Shown piece by piece: positions 33,421 through 42,846 of a stretch of 64,000 bases of DNA. Positions within the stretch are counted from its first letter, which is position 1; every line of letters begins with the position of its first letter. The notes beneath the pieces are model-generated. The model made no database searches. It saw nothing but the letters and a program-made list of their open reading frames with translations, and was not told the origin of the DNA. The translations under genes and the position numbers were made by a program. Origin of the DNA: Candidatus Chloroploca mongolica (GTDB lineage: Bacteria; Chloroflexota; Chloroflexia; Chloroflexales; Chloroflexaceae); contig NZ_SIJK02000018.1 of assembly GCF_004762035.2 (NCBI RefSeq), positions 42,730 to 106,729 of the forward strand. The letters run 5' to 3'.

Positions 33421-34300
33421 TCAGACCGAACAGTTGCTGCTTGCCCTCATGATCGGCGTGATCATGCTCGGCATGGGTTCTTCGCTCACCTGGCGTGATT
33501 TCCGTCGCGCCTTCAAACGCCCGCAGGCGATCCTGATCGGCTTTGGCTCGCAGTACGTCTTGATGCCACTGATCGGCTTTCTCCTGGCGATTGTCTTGCA
33601 GTTGCCGCCGCCGTTGGCAGTTGGCCTGATCCTGATTGCCAGCATGCCGGGTGGCTCGACCTCGAATATCTTCACCTACTTCTCGAAGGGTGACCTGGCA
33701 CTCAGCGTCACGATGACCACCTTTTCGACCCTGGCGGCCTTTGTGATGACGCCGCTCGCCCTCTTCCTCTATGCGAGTCGGTTTATGACGAGCGAGATCA
33801 GCGTTGGCATGGGCAGTGTGATCAGCGGCCTCATTGTCATGCTCATCCCGGTCATCATTGGCATGTTCATTCGTCGGCGCAATGCCAATGTTGGGGCCGT
33901 GCTTGAATTGATCGGCGGGATCATGGGCGTTGTGATCATCCTGGTGCTGATCCTGAGTTGGGTGCCACGCAACGCTGGCTTGCTCGCCACGACGCCGTGG
34001 CAGGTCTATGTGGCGGCGGCGGGGATCGGGGCAGTTGGCTTCTTCTTCGGCTTGACGACGGCCACCCTCTCGAAACTTGGCTTTCGTCGTTCAGCGACCG
34101 TCTCGCTCGAGACCGGCATCCAGAACGGGCCGCTCGCCCTCTCGATTGTCTTGCTCAGCTTCACTGGCGCACTTGCCAACGAAATTGTCCTGATCCCAGT
34201 GCTCTACTCACTCTTCATCGTGATCATCTCATCGGGGGTCACGATGATCTACCGCCGGATCAACGACCAGTTGCAGCAGCGTGCCGTGGCGCTCTTATAG
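33413..34300 (+). CDS. BASS (bile acid:sodium symporter) family transporter
   Basis: A 295-residue membrane protein with nine to ten TM helices. The crossover segment MPGGSTSNIFTYFSKGDLALSVTMTT is the hallmark of the SBF/BASS fold, where unwound helices bind sodium. It probably imports an organic anion with Na+; bile-acid transport itself is not implied. Strong AGGAGG precedes the ATG inside the end of the acyl-CoA ligase gene, so a carboxylate that is then CoA-activated is an attractive but unproven substrate. Confidence 0.88.
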   Translation: MVSQTEQLLLALMIGVIMLGMGSSLTWRDFRRAFKRPQAILIGFGSQYVLMPLIGFLLAIVLQLPPPLAVGLILIASMPGGSTSNIFTYFSKGDLALSVTMTTFSTLAAFVMTPLALFLYASRFMTSEISVGMGSVISGLIVMLIPVIIGMFIRRRNANVGAVLELIGGIMGVVIILVLILSWVPRNAGLLATTPWQVYVAAAGIGAVGFFFGLTTATLSKLGFRRSATVSLETGIQNGPLALSIVLLSFTGALANEIVLIPVLYSLFIVIISSGVTMIYRRINDQLQQRAVALL

Positions 34301-34318
34301 GGTGAGCCTACAACTCAT

Positions 34319-34349
34319 ACAAAAAAGCCAGCATTGCTGGCTTTTTTGT
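34319..34349 (+). terminator. terminator of the fadD-symporter operon
   Basis: ACAAAAAAGCCAGC pairs perfectly with GCTGGCTTTTTTGT around an ATT loop. The same GCCAGC-loop-GCTGGC core recurs in terminators at 40122, 50742 and 63781. Confidence 0.92.
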
Positions 34350-34353
34350 ATGG

Positions 34354-34405
34354 GGAGTGCCGACTTCAGTCGGCTGAACTGGAAGCCGACTGAAGTCGGC
34401 ACTCC
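34354..34405. repeat. GACTTCAGTCGGC hairpin family, copy
   Basis: A perfect 22-bp palindrome (arms 34354-34375 and 34384-34405, loop of 8). The arms are identical to those at 61513-61564; the loops differ. Confidence 0.9.
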
Positions 34406-34440
34406 GAGAAACCTTGTCTTGCGCACCAGAGCAACCTGGC

Positions 34441-36117
34441 TCAGACCTCCATCACGACGGGGAGCACCATCGGACGGCGTTTTGTCTCGCGATAGAGGAA
34501 CTCACTTACGACATCCTTGATTTTCCGGCTCACAAACGCACCATCAATGCTCCCTGGCATGGCCCCATTGCGCACCGTCAGGGCCGCGCGCACCGCATCT
34601 TTGGTTGCCTCAACGAGATCGCGGCTCTGGCGCATATAGACAAAGCCACGTGACACCACATCGGGACCAGCGACGAGCTCGCCCGAAGACATATCAATCC
34701 CGACCACAACAATCAGCATCCCATCCTTGGCGAGCATCTGGCGGTCACGCACCACCACATTGCCAACATCGCCGACGGTCGTGCCATCAACATAGATATA
34801 ACCAACGGGAGCCTTGCCGACCACCTTGCCCGAGCCGTGCGAAAACTCCATAATCGAGCCAGGATCGGGAATGATGACATTCTCTTCGGTGAACTTGCCA
34901 CTGATGCTCATCGCCAGTTTACGATAGAGCACCATATGGCGATAATCGCCGTGGAACGGGATCACAAACTCGGGCTGGAGCAGGGCGAGCACGAGTTTCA
35001 GTTCTTCCTGCGCGGCGTGCCCCGAGACGTGGACATTCGCCTGACCGCCATAGATCACATCGGCGCCGAGGCGGAAGAGGTTATTGATCACCCGACTGAC
35101 ACTCACCTCATTGCCGGGAATCGGGGTTGCCGAGACGACAACTGTATCGCCTTCTTTAATCTTGAGGTGGTTATAATCGCGATTCGCCATACGATTCAGG
35201 GCGGCCATCGGCTCACCCTGGCTACCCGTACAGACGACGGCAATCTGGTCATCGGGATAGGCACCGAGTTCACCGGGGCGAATAATAGTGCCCTGTTCGG
35301 CGCGGAGAAAGCCCATTTCGAGCGCGATGCGCGAGTTATTCTCCATACTCCGCCCGGCGAGCATCACCTTGCGGCCATAGGCTTCAGCTGAATCGATTAC
35401 CTGTTGCACGCGACTAATATTTGACGCAAAGGTTGCCACGATAATGCGCCCGGGGGCAACGGCAAAGATATTATCGAAGGCTTCACCAATAGTCGACTCA
35501 CTTGGCGTGTAACCTTTCGACTCGACGCGCACGCAGTCGGTAATCAACACCAGGGGCTTCCGCTGCGCCAGATCCGACAGTTTCTGAATATTGGTTGGCT
35601 TACCGTCAACCGGCGTATGATCGAGTTTCCAGTCGGTCAAATAGATCACCATCCCTGCCGGGGTCGTAAGCGCAAAACCGACGGCATCGGGAATCGAGTG
35701 AGCAATATGGAACGGCTCAACAGTGAAAGAGCCAACCTGGAAGGTGTCGGTATCATTAATGACTACCTGGGTCACCTTATCAAGCAGGCGATGCTCTTTG
35801 AGCTTATTGCTGAGCAGACCGTGCGCGAGGCGTGTGCCGAAGATCGGGGGAAACCCGAGATCACTGATCAAATGGGGCACGGCTCCGATATGATCTTCGT
35901 GGCCGTGGGTCAGCAAAATGCCTTTAATTTTGCTCGTCTTTTCGCGCAAATACGTAATATCGGGCAGCACCAGATCGACACCGAGCATATCGGCTTCGGG
36001 GAACATGACTCCACAGTCGAGAATGACAATTTCATCGTCATACTCAACGACCCACATGTTCCGTCCGACCTCACCAACACCACCGAGGGGCAGGACGCGA
36101 ACTTTGTTTTTAGCCAT
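34441..36117 (-). CDS. rnj: ribonuclease J
   Basis: A 558-residue metallo-beta-lactamase/beta-CASP nuclease that matures and degrades RNA (5'-3' exo- and endonuclease). Zinc ligands are in LTHGHEDHIGAV (71-80) and the later HSIPDAVG and LTDWKLDH; the beta-CASP motifs include CTGSQGEP and HVSGHAAQEE. The C-terminal domain follows from about residue 450. The frame is open upstream to 36237, but the conserved start KVRVLPLGGVGEVGRN fits the ATG at 36117. No strong ribosome site is visible. The 270 bases upstream hold only a small hairpin (36351-36367). Confidence 0.95.
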   Translation of the reverse strand: MAKNKVRVLPLGGVGEVGRNMWVVEYDDEIVILDCGVMFPEADMLGVDLVLPDITYLREKTSKIKGILLTHGHEDHIGAVPHLISDLGFPPIFGTRLAHGLLSNKLKEHRLLDKVTQVVINDTDTFQVGSFTVEPFHIAHSIPDAVGFALTTPAGMVIYLTDWKLDHTPVDGKPTNIQKLSDLAQRKPLVLITDCVRVESKGYTPSESTIGEAFDNIFAVAPGRIIVATFASNISRVQQVIDSAEAYGRKVMLAGRSMENNSRIALEMGFLRAEQGTIIRPGELGAYPDDQIAVVCTGSQGEPMAALNRMANRDYNHLKIKEGDTVVVSATPIPGNEVSVSRVINNLFRLGADVIYGGQANVHVSGHAAQEELKLVLALLQPEFVIPFHGDYRHMVLYRKLAMSISGKFTEENVIIPDPGSIMEFSHGSGKVVGKAPVGYIYVDGTTVGDVGNVVVRDRQMLAKDGMLIVVVGIDMSSGELVAGPDVVSRGFVYMRQSRDLVEATKDAVRAALTVRNGAMPGSIDGAFVSRKIKDVVSEFLYRETKRRPMVLPVVMEV

Positions 36118-36386
36118 AAGTCGTTGCTGAAGTCGCCAGAACCAGTCCACAGGCTGGAAGCAAACTTCGTCTCCTTTCGCAATTGAGGGGTTATCAGATA
36201 TCCAACCCCCTGCGGTTATCGATCCACAACAAACCAATCAATGTTGCGTGATCAAGACAACCGATGTCCTCTACCAGTGAGCCATCCTAAGGATGCTACC
36301 TCGTCACTATTGCCTTTGTACGAGCGTAGCAACACCTATTTTACTATTGTCACCAGATCGGCTGGTGGCAATGCTTCCAACATTGA

Positions 36387-36962
36387 TCAAACAGCTGGCG
36401 CGGTTTCAGCCAGCGGGCTAGCCATCCGGGTCGCACGGCGAATCTCGGCGAGCAGTTCATCGCGTGTTTCAACACCCGCATAGATAGGCAGGCGCAGTGA
36501 CCCATAGGCCTGACGATAGAGCAGACGTACGAGCGGATTGCGGATTTGGGTTGTGCAATCGGTCGTTAGCACCAATTCATCAAAAGGCTCTTCGCGATCA
36601 TCATCAGTACGCCGGAGGTCACTCACGGCAGCCCAGGGATATTCGATCTGCACTCCAAGGGATGCAAACCGCAACCCATCAGTGGTCGGCGTATACGCGG
36701 CGGACCATTCGATCAGCAGGTTCCAGATCAAAAAAGGCGTGGCGATGATCAAAACAAACATCAGCAAAGCAGGTACAAGCTGCCCAATACCAGGCCCCGA
36801 CGCCAGGGTGGCTTGCAGGCTTGACCAGAACTCCAGTGGGTTATAACTCAGGCGGAGTGTACTCGCAAAACTCCAGATCGCAAAGGCCCAGATCAGCAGG
36901 GCGGCAATTAACAGAATAAGCACTAGACGCCGACCAGCAGCAGAGAGACGATAGGTATTCAT
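36387..36962 (-). CDS. two-TM membrane protein with PH-like cytoplasmic part
   Basis: A 191-residue protein. Two TM helices lie at about residues 12-35 and 60-85, followed by a soluble domain with DGLRFASLGVQIEYPWAAVSDLRR, a pattern seen in bacterial PH (pleckstrin-like) membrane proteins. The frame extends upstream to 37151, but that part overlaps the uracil-DNA glycosylase gene, so the ATG at 36962 is used. Function unknown. It lies 10 bases downstream of the glycosylase gene and is probably co-transcribed. Confidence 0.75.
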   Translation of the reverse strand: MNTYRLSAAGRRLVLILLIAALLIWAFAIWSFASTLRLSYNPLEFWSSLQATLASGPGIGQLVPALLMFVLIIATPFLIWNLLIEWSAAYTPTTDGLRFASLGVQIEYPWAAVSDLRRTDDDREEPFDELVLTTDCTTQIRNPLVRLLYRQAYGSLRLPIYAGVETRDELLAEIRRATRMASPLAETAPAV

Positions 36963-36972
36963 GAACAACAGC

Positions 36973-37635
36973 TTAAAACAGGCTAAGCTGCTCGAGTGGT
37001 GGTTCTTCGTTGGGAGGCGTGACTGGTGCAGGTGCAGGAGCCTCACGTTCAACGGTTGCCAGTAACTCGGGCAGGCGGCGAAAATCAGCTTCGAGCAGCG
37101 GACGATTCTGTGGCTGGTGCAAAGCCGCTGCTGGATGGAGCATTGGCACAATCAGGCGTCCCTCAACGATCCGCGGTTGCCCATGGATGCGTGAGATCTT
37201 TTCACCAGGGAGAAAGAGATTCATCGAAAAGCGCCCAAGAGTGACAATGACCTTAGGGTTGAGCGCTTCGATCTGGCGAAAGAGATAAGCCTGCGTGCAG
37301 GTTGCTACTTCATCTGGTAACGGGTCACGATTCTTGGGTGGACGGCACTTGATTACATTGCCAATGAAGACATCAGCGCGTTGCAGCCCTGCTAGGGCCA
37401 GCAGATCATCAAGCAATTGACCAGAGGGCCCGACAAAGGGGCGCCCCTGACGATCTTCATGGTATCCAGGCCCTTCGCCGATCAGCATGACCTCGGCGGT
37501 TGGCGGCCCTTCACCTGGCACAGCCCTCGTCCGCCCGGTATGCAAGGCACAACGGGTACAGGTCTGCACCTCGTGAGTGATGAGTTGCAGGATGTCAACA
37601 GCAGTCAATGTTCTATCCACTAAGCTGAAAGCCAC
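36973..37635 (-). CDS. type-4 uracil-DNA glycosylase (4Fe-4S)
   Basis: A 220-residue enzyme removing uracil from DNA. Four cysteines C26, C29, C97 and C113 fit the 4Fe-4S cluster pattern of family 4 (TCTRCALH at the N-terminus). Motif 1 is GEGPGYHEDRQGRPFVGPSG and motif 3 is MLHPAAAL. A Pro/Glu-rich tail ends in EQLSLF, which resembles a beta-clamp-binding peptide of the QxxLxLF type. A minus-strand TATAAT at 37650-37655 lies only 14 bases before the ATG, giving a very short leader. Confidence 0.94.
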   Translation of the reverse strand: MAFSLVDRTLTAVDILQLITHEVQTCTRCALHTGRTRAVPGEGPPTAEVMLIGEGPGYHEDRQGRPFVGPSGQLLDDLLALAGLQRADVFIGNVIKCRPPKNRDPLPDEVATCTQAYLFRQIEALNPKVIVTLGRFSMNLFLPGEKISRIHGQPRIVEGRLIVPMLHPAAALHQPQNRPLLEADFRRLPELLATVEREAPAPAPVTPPNEEPPLEQLSLF

Positions 37636-37738
37636 ATTGTACTCTTTCCATTATACGCGATCAGAGGTGAATGAGACAAGAGGCAGATTGTCAGACTCGC
37701 ATCTTGCCGTTGCCTGCTGGCTGTGCTACCATGCCCGC

Positions 37739-39403
37739 ATGATTGAATTTACGAGCTATTTGCGTCCTCACGACGTCGAAGCTGCGCTCCATGCTTTTGC
37801 CGAGCGCTATCCGACGCTCTGTTCGCTCACGAGCATTGGCACAAGCCACGAGGGACGGGCTATTTGGTGCGCTACACTTACTAATCAGGCGACTGGCCCT
37901 GATCTCGCGAAGCCTGCTTTCTGGCTTGATGCGAATATCCATGCAACTGAAGTGACAGGTTGTATGGGGGCTTTGCATGTGATTCAGACAGTTCTTTCAT
38001 CGTACGGTACCGATGCGCGGGTCACGCGTCTGCTTGATGAACGGGCCTTGTATGTGGTGCCCTGTCTCAATCCTGATGGGATGGAGCAGGCGCTCACGTC
38101 GCCGCTCTATGTGCGTTCTGGTACTCGGCGCTATCCGTATGCTGATGAACGCGATGGCCTCTATCCCGTTGATCTTGATGGCGACGGGCTGATTCTTGAT
38201 ATGCGGATCGAGGACCCCGATGGCAGCTGGAAGGTCAGTGAACGTGATCCCCGGTTGATGCGCCGTCGCGACCCCGATGAGTTCGGTGGTACCTACTATC
38301 GGGTCTATACCGAAGGCTTGATCCGCAACTACGATGGCTATGAGCTCAAGCTGGCCCCCGCTGTGCAGGGCCTTGATTTCAACCGTAACTTCCCGTTCAA
38401 TTGGCTCCCCGAAGGCCAGCAGCAAGGGGCCGGCCCGTTTCCCGCCTCTGAGCCCGAGGTGCGTGCCGCAGTGGCGTTCCTCGCGGCGCACCTCAATGTC
38501 AGTTGTGCGATCTCTTACCATACCTTTTCGGGCGCTATTCTGCGCCCCTTCTCGGATCGCCCCGATGAGCAAATGTTGATTGATGATCTCTGGACCTATC
38601 AGGAGATCGGTGAGCGGGGCAAAGCGTTGACGGGGTATCCTCATCTGTCGGTCTATCACGGTTTTCGTTACCATCCTCGCAAGGTGATGACCGGGGCGTT
38701 TGATGATTGGGCCTATGACCAGTTGGGCATTTTTGCTTTTACGGTCGAACTCTGGGATATGATCGGCGAGGCGGGGATCAAAGAGCGTAATTTTATTGAG
38801 TGGTTCCGCTCGCATCCCGAAGAAGATGATCTCAAGCTTTTGCAGTGGAACGATGAACAGCTCGGTGGCCGTGGTTTTGTCCCCTGGCGCCCGTTTGATC
38901 ATCCCCAGTTGGGCAAGGTGGAGCTCGGCGGCTGGATCGAACGGCGCACGTTTGGTAATCCTCCCGAGCAGTTTTTGCTCAAGACGCTTGAACCAAATAC
39001 GGAATTTGTGCTTGCCCATGCCCTGATGGGGCCGTGCCTTGAGGTGCGCCGCGTTGAAGCCGAACCGCTCGGCGATGCGCTCTACCGCGTGCGGGCGCTG
39101 GTGGTCAATAGTGGCTATTTGCCGACCTATGGCAGCAAGCGTGCGCAAGATTTGTGCACCGTTCGGCCTGTCGAGGTGCGCCTGGCGCTGCCGCACGGGG
39201 CAAGCCTGGAGGCTGGTGAGGCTTTGATGGAGATCGGCCAGCTCGAGGGCCGTGCCAATAAGCGTAGTGTCTGGGGGAGCGATTATCCCACCGATAATCT
39301 CCGCAAGGTCGAGTGGGTCGTGCGTGCGCCTGAGGGTGGCGTCATCACGCTTACCGCTACCTCCCAACGCGCTGGTACCGTTGTCGTTGAACTTGCGTTA
39401 TAA
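37739..39403 (+). CDS. M14 family zinc carboxypeptidase
   Basis: A 554-residue metallopeptidase. Zinc ligands H68 and E71 are in DANIHATEVTG, a third His in SYHTFSG, and the catalytic Glu in FTVELWD. The substrate-binding Asn-Arg pair is in DFNRNFPFNW. Unlike secreted carboxypeptidases it has no signal peptide, and a C-terminal section of about 190 residues follows the catalytic domain. A cytoplasmic exopeptidase is inferred. The ATG at 37739 is chosen since the upstream extension overlaps the divergent glycosylase gene. Confidence 0.88.
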   Translation: MIEFTSYLRPHDVEAALHAFAERYPTLCSLTSIGTSHEGRAIWCATLTNQATGPDLAKPAFWLDANIHATEVTGCMGALHVIQTVLSSYGTDARVTRLLDERALYVVPCLNPDGMEQALTSPLYVRSGTRRYPYADERDGLYPVDLDGDGLILDMRIEDPDGSWKVSERDPRLMRRRDPDEFGGTYYRVYTEGLIRNYDGYELKLAPAVQGLDFNRNFPFNWLPEGQQQGAGPFPASEPEVRAAVAFLAAHLNVSCAISYHTFSGAILRPFSDRPDEQMLIDDLWTYQEIGERGKALTGYPHLSVYHGFRYHPRKVMTGAFDDWAYDQLGIFAFTVELWDMIGEAGIKERNFIEWFRSHPEEDDLKLLQWNDEQLGGRGFVPWRPFDHPQLGKVELGGWIERRTFGNPPEQFLLKTLEPNTEFVLAHALMGPCLEVRRVEAEPLGDALYRVRALVVNSGYLPTYGSKRAQDLCTVRPVEVRLALPHGASLEAGEALMEIGQLEGRANKRSVWGSDYPTDNLRKVEWVVRAPEGGVITLTATSQRAGTVVVELAL

Positions 39404-39456
39404 GTCCATCGAGAATACTGGAATCCGCCATTACCTAACAACAGGAGGATCGATTT

Positions 39457-40074
39457 ATGATCAACTTTGGTAACAACAAGAAGAAGCAGGAAGAGGAAGA
39501 GAAGGCCCGTGCCGAACTCGAGGCCCAGAAGGAGCAGATGTCGAAGGCGATGCGCGAGATGAGCGACCAGGTTGAGGCCAAAGCGAAAGAGGTTGCTGAA
39601 CTCGAAAAGAAGCTGGAGGCAGCCAGGAAGGATGCCGAGAAAGTTGATGTGGCCAACAAAGCAGTTGCCGATGCTCAGGCGAAGATGCGTCAGATGCAGG
39701 CCGACCTCAACAAGGCTCAGCAAGAGGCGAACAAAGCCAAAGCCGCTGCCACAGCAGCCGCAACCAGCACCGCGTCGGCTGCGTCACAGGCTGTTGCCGA
39801 AGGTAGTCGCGTTGTCCTTGGTGGTGCGCCAAAACCGGCTGTACTTGCCGTTGGCGTCACCGCCTGGGTGCAAAAGGCTGGCGGCAAGAACCTGCGCCTC
39901 CGTGATAAACCTGGGCTCAATTCCAATGCCTTTGATGGCCTGGTCCCTGGTACCCAGATGACCTTGCTCGAAGGTCCGACGCAACTCGATGGCTACCCCT
40001 GGTGGCGTATTCGTGCCGCCGACGGTCGCGAAGGTTGGGTCGCCGGAAGCGAACTCGTTTTGCAACCTGAATAG
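39457..40074 (+). CDS. coiled-coil protein with C-terminal SH3 domain
   Basis: A 205-residue protein. Residues 8-115 are a highly charged then Ala-rich helical region (coiled coil), a short linker contains SRVVLGGAPKPAV, and residues 133-203 form a bacterial SH3-like domain (NLRLRDKPGLNSNAFDGLVPGT, WWRIRAADGREGWVAGSEL). No signal peptide or TM helix is present, so an intracellular scaffold is possible. The VLGG sequence occurs also in the hydrolase at 2348 and the phosphoesterase at 9851. AGGAGG lies eight bases upstream. Function unknown. Confidence 0.85.
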   Translation: MINFGNNKKKQEEEEKARAELEAQKEQMSKAMREMSDQVEAKAKEVAELEKKLEAARKDAEKVDVANKAVADAQAKMRQMQADLNKAQQEANKAKAAATAAATSTASAASQAVAEGSRVVLGGAPKPAVLAVGVTAWVQKAGGKNLRLRDKPGLNSNAFDGLVPGTQMTLLEGPTQLDGYPWWRIRAADGREGWVAGSELVLQPE

Positions 40075-40121
40075 CTTATAGGGCCTGCGGCCCACACGTA
40101 TTAGCTTAAGCCTGCGGTTCA

Positions 40122-40152
40122 CAAAAAAAGCCAGCGTAGCTGGCTTTTTTTG
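40122..40152 (+). terminator. terminator of the SH3 gene
   Basis: CAAAAAAAGCCAGC pairs perfectly with GCTGGCTTTTTTTG around a GTA loop; T runs on both strands. Confidence 0.92.
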
Positions 40153-40203
40153 CGAAAGAAGCCGGTTTTTTAGGGCGACAGCCCTAAAGTCCAACTGTCA
40201 CCC

Positions 40204-40240
40204 GGCAGGCGTGAGCCTCGTCAAGAGGCTCACGCCTGCC
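40204..40240. repeat. 16-bp hairpin overlapping the kinase stop codon
   Basis: Perfect arms 40204-40219 and 40225-40240 with loop GTCAA. The upstream arm on the minus strand encodes the last residues and stop of the WD40 kinase gene. Confidence 0.85.
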
Positions 40241-42794
40241 AGAACAAAACCTTCCCATCGCTCCCCCCCGACGCCAGTAGATCGCCCTCGGGGCTAAAGG
40301 TGGTGCGTAAGACGCCCCCACTATGCCCGCTGAGTGTCTGGCACAGGTGGCCGTCGTTTGTCCGCCATAGCTTGATGCTTCCATCGACGCCACCTGACGC
40401 GATCAACAAGCCATCAGGATGGATTGCCAGCGTACGGATCGCATTCTGGTGTGCCTGGATCGTCTGTTCCAATGTGCCACGCTCACCGTCCCAGAGACAA
40501 ATCATTCCGTCATTGCCCCCCGATGCAAACATGCTCCCATCACGACTATACGTCACACAATTCACTTCGCTCCGATGCCCGCTCAGGCTCGCTTGCAGAT
40601 GCCCTTCTTTCCCGTCATAGAGCCGGATCACCCCGTCGCTGCAACCAACAGCCAGCACTTGCACATCGGGACGGCACGTAAACGAAAGGGCACTCTTGAC
40701 GGTCTGGATTAGCTTCACCTGCTTGCCATCGCGCAGTCGCCAGTAGCGAATGGTTCCATCATTGCCATTGCTGATCAGCGCCTGGCTATCGTAGCTAAAG
40801 TAGATATTCTCTTGATAACTGACGTGACTGGGTATCGTCAGCACCAGTTTGCGCTCGTGGGATCGCCAAATTTTGATGCCGGTATCGCTTGCCGTGATCG
40901 CGATCAACAGGCCATCGGGACTATAGCTCGCATTCAAGGCATTGCCGGCCTGTTCGTCAAGGTGGCTCACCAGGCTTCCGTCAGCAACCCGCCAGATCCG
41001 TACCATCCCATCGACGCCACCCGAGACCAGATTGCTATTATCAGGACTGAAGGCAAGCGCCCAGACTCCACCGCGGTGGGCCTGGAGGGTGCGCAGCAGC
41101 CGTGCATTGCCGGCTGTCCAGTCGTTGTTACGGGTACCAGCGACACTGCGGAGAAAGGCCCGCCAGCGCGAGAGGTGGGCATGGAGTTCAATCTGAAAAC
41201 CAGCCCCCGTCGCATCTCTCAGGATCAGCATGTCATGGAAGATGCCACTATCTTCAACCCGCCGCATATCGGCGGTAAGTTTCAGGCGCTGATGCGTGCC
41301 GGGTGGCAAACTGACGCTCTTTGTGCCTGCGATGATCCAGCGCGGGGTTTGAATTGTCAGTTGGAGATAACGTCGCCCCTTGTTACTCAGCTTGAGCCAC
41401 ACATCGCGACGTTCATCCAGGCTCAACGCTCCAAAGTCAATGCTCCGTTGATCAGTCACCAGGTGGGGACGCTCGGCACCAAAGTTTTCGGTGTCGAGGT
41501 GTGCGAGCAAGGTGTCAAGACCTGCGTGCATATCATCACTATGGGTGGCAACGGCCCGGCGCATATCAGCCGCAAGCTTGTTCCGCCCCCACAATTGCTC
41601 AACCTGGTCAGGTAAGGTGCTGTAGAGCCAGGTCGCTGCATCTGTCCAGTGGGCTTCGGCCCATTGCCGCAGGGCTGTTTCGTCGGCAAGTTCACTGCCA
41701 TCAGGGGCCTGCAAGTCGGTATGACTGATGGGCATCAAGAGTTCGCGCACGGTCGCAAGGAAACTCTCTGCATCAGGCCTCTGCTCAGGTTCCAGGGCGA
41801 GTCCACGTATCAAGAGCGCTTCAACTCCGAGGGGGAGTTCCGCATCAATTGTGCGCAGCGGAGGATAGGGCTGGACCTTGCCAAGCAGGAATTCGCTCAG
41901 GTTCTCACGCGTCAACTCTGGGTGAAAGCCTGTGAGCAGAATATAGAGCGTTGCCGAGAGCGCGTAAATATCTGAGCGTGGCTCGGCTTTGCCGTGCCAT
42001 TGTTCAGGCGGCGTAAACCCGAGGGTGCCAGCCAACTGGGTGTCATCGGGCTTGATTTCGCCTTGTACCGGCGCAACGCGTGACAGGCCAAAATCAATGA
42101 GCCAGACCCGTCCAGCGCTGTCAATCAAGATATTTGCCAGCTTGATATCGCGATGGAGCACCGGCTCGGGTTCGCGTGCATGCATATAGACCAGGGCATC
42201 GGCGACATCACGGGCAATCGTCAGGCTCTCTTCGACGGTGAGCCGCCCGCCCTGTTCATGCACAATCAGCCCGAGGTCGCGGCCTTCGACATACTTCATC
42301 ACCAGAAAGCGCTGCTCGGGCAGATACTCATAAATCTCGGGAATATTGGGATGGCCGGGGGTATTGAGGGTGACGAGCAAGCGGGCTTCGCGATGAAAAT
42401 TGCGCAGGGCTTGCTCACGGGTGCGCACATCCCATTCAGGATTAGTGATCTGGCGTTTGGCGACACAGTAGCGTTGCAACTGGCGATCAAAGGCAAGGTA
42501 GGCATGGCCAAAACCACCCTGACCAATGGCTCTCGTGAGCATATAACGCCCGGCGGGATCAATGGTGATCCCGGGCGTCAGGGTTTCGGCCTCAAGCTCA
42601 CTCACTTCTGTTTCAGGCTGATGCTGTCCCGATCCCGTCTGGTTCTGTGTTCGTTCGTCTTCACTCGCTTCGTTCTTGCGTTGCAAACGAAGGGGACGAA
42701 TGAAGAGCAGAGAACTGCCGCACGCATTGCAAAAGCGTGAGCCCGGCGGATTGAGATGGCCACACGCACGGCATTTGACAGGCTCGAGGCTCAT
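40230..42794 (-). CDS. serine/threonine protein kinase with zinc ribbon and seven WD40 repeats
   Basis: An 854-residue protein. An N-terminal zinc ribbon has C8, C11, C22 and C25. The Hanks-type kinase domain spans about 83-350: glycine loop IGQGGFGHAYLA, Lys113, HRDIKLAN with catalytic D216, and DFG at 234-236. A linker with an Ig-like section follows (about 430-560). The C-terminus (about 570-854) has seven WD40 repeats ending in VRIW, IKIW, IRYW, IRLY, ICLW, IKLW and VLFW, enough for one beta-propeller that probably binds partner proteins. No TM helix is seen, so it is cytoplasmic. The VanW-like gene is 52 bases upstream on the same strand. Confidence 0.93.
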   Translation of the reverse strand: MSLEPVKCRACGHLNPPGSRFCNACGSSLLFIRPLRLQRKNEASEDERTQNQTGSGQHQPETEVSELEAETLTPGITIDPAGRYMLTRAIGQGGFGHAYLAFDRQLQRYCVAKRQITNPEWDVRTREQALRNFHREARLLVTLNTPGHPNIPEIYEYLPEQRFLVMKYVEGRDLGLIVHEQGGRLTVEESLTIARDVADALVYMHAREPEPVLHRDIKLANILIDSAGRVWLIDFGLSRVAPVQGEIKPDDTQLAGTLGFTPPEQWHGKAEPRSDIYALSATLYILLTGFHPELTRENLSEFLLGKVQPYPPLRTIDAELPLGVEALLIRGLALEPEQRPDAESFLATVRELLMPISHTDLQAPDGSELADETALRQWAEAHWTDAATWLYSTLPDQVEQLWGRNKLAADMRRAVATHSDDMHAGLDTLLAHLDTENFGAERPHLVTDQRSIDFGALSLDERRDVWLKLSNKGRRYLQLTIQTPRWIIAGTKSVSLPPGTHQRLKLTADMRRVEDSGIFHDMLILRDATGAGFQIELHAHLSRWRAFLRSVAGTRNNDWTAGNARLLRTLQAHRGGVWALAFSPDNSNLVSGGVDGMVRIWRVADGSLVSHLDEQAGNALNASYSPDGLLIAITASDTGIKIWRSHERKLVLTIPSHVSYQENIYFSYDSQALISNGNDGTIRYWRLRDGKQVKLIQTVKSALSFTCRPDVQVLAVGCSDGVIRLYDGKEGHLQASLSGHRSEVNCVTYSRDGSMFASGGNDGMICLWDGERGTLEQTIQAHQNAIRTLAIHPDGLLIASGGVDGSIKLWRTNDGHLCQTLSGHSGGVLRTTFSPEGDLLASGGSDGKVLFWQA

Positions 42795-42846
42795 GGCTTT
42801 CTTGTACCTCTGGGTTGTTGTCTCAAATCAAGGGTACACGACACGC

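Noticed and set aside
37997..39367. 456-codon minus-strand frame inside the M14 carboxypeptidase gene
   Set aside because: The plus strand carries complete zinc-ligand motifs; the antisense frame has no recognisable domain.
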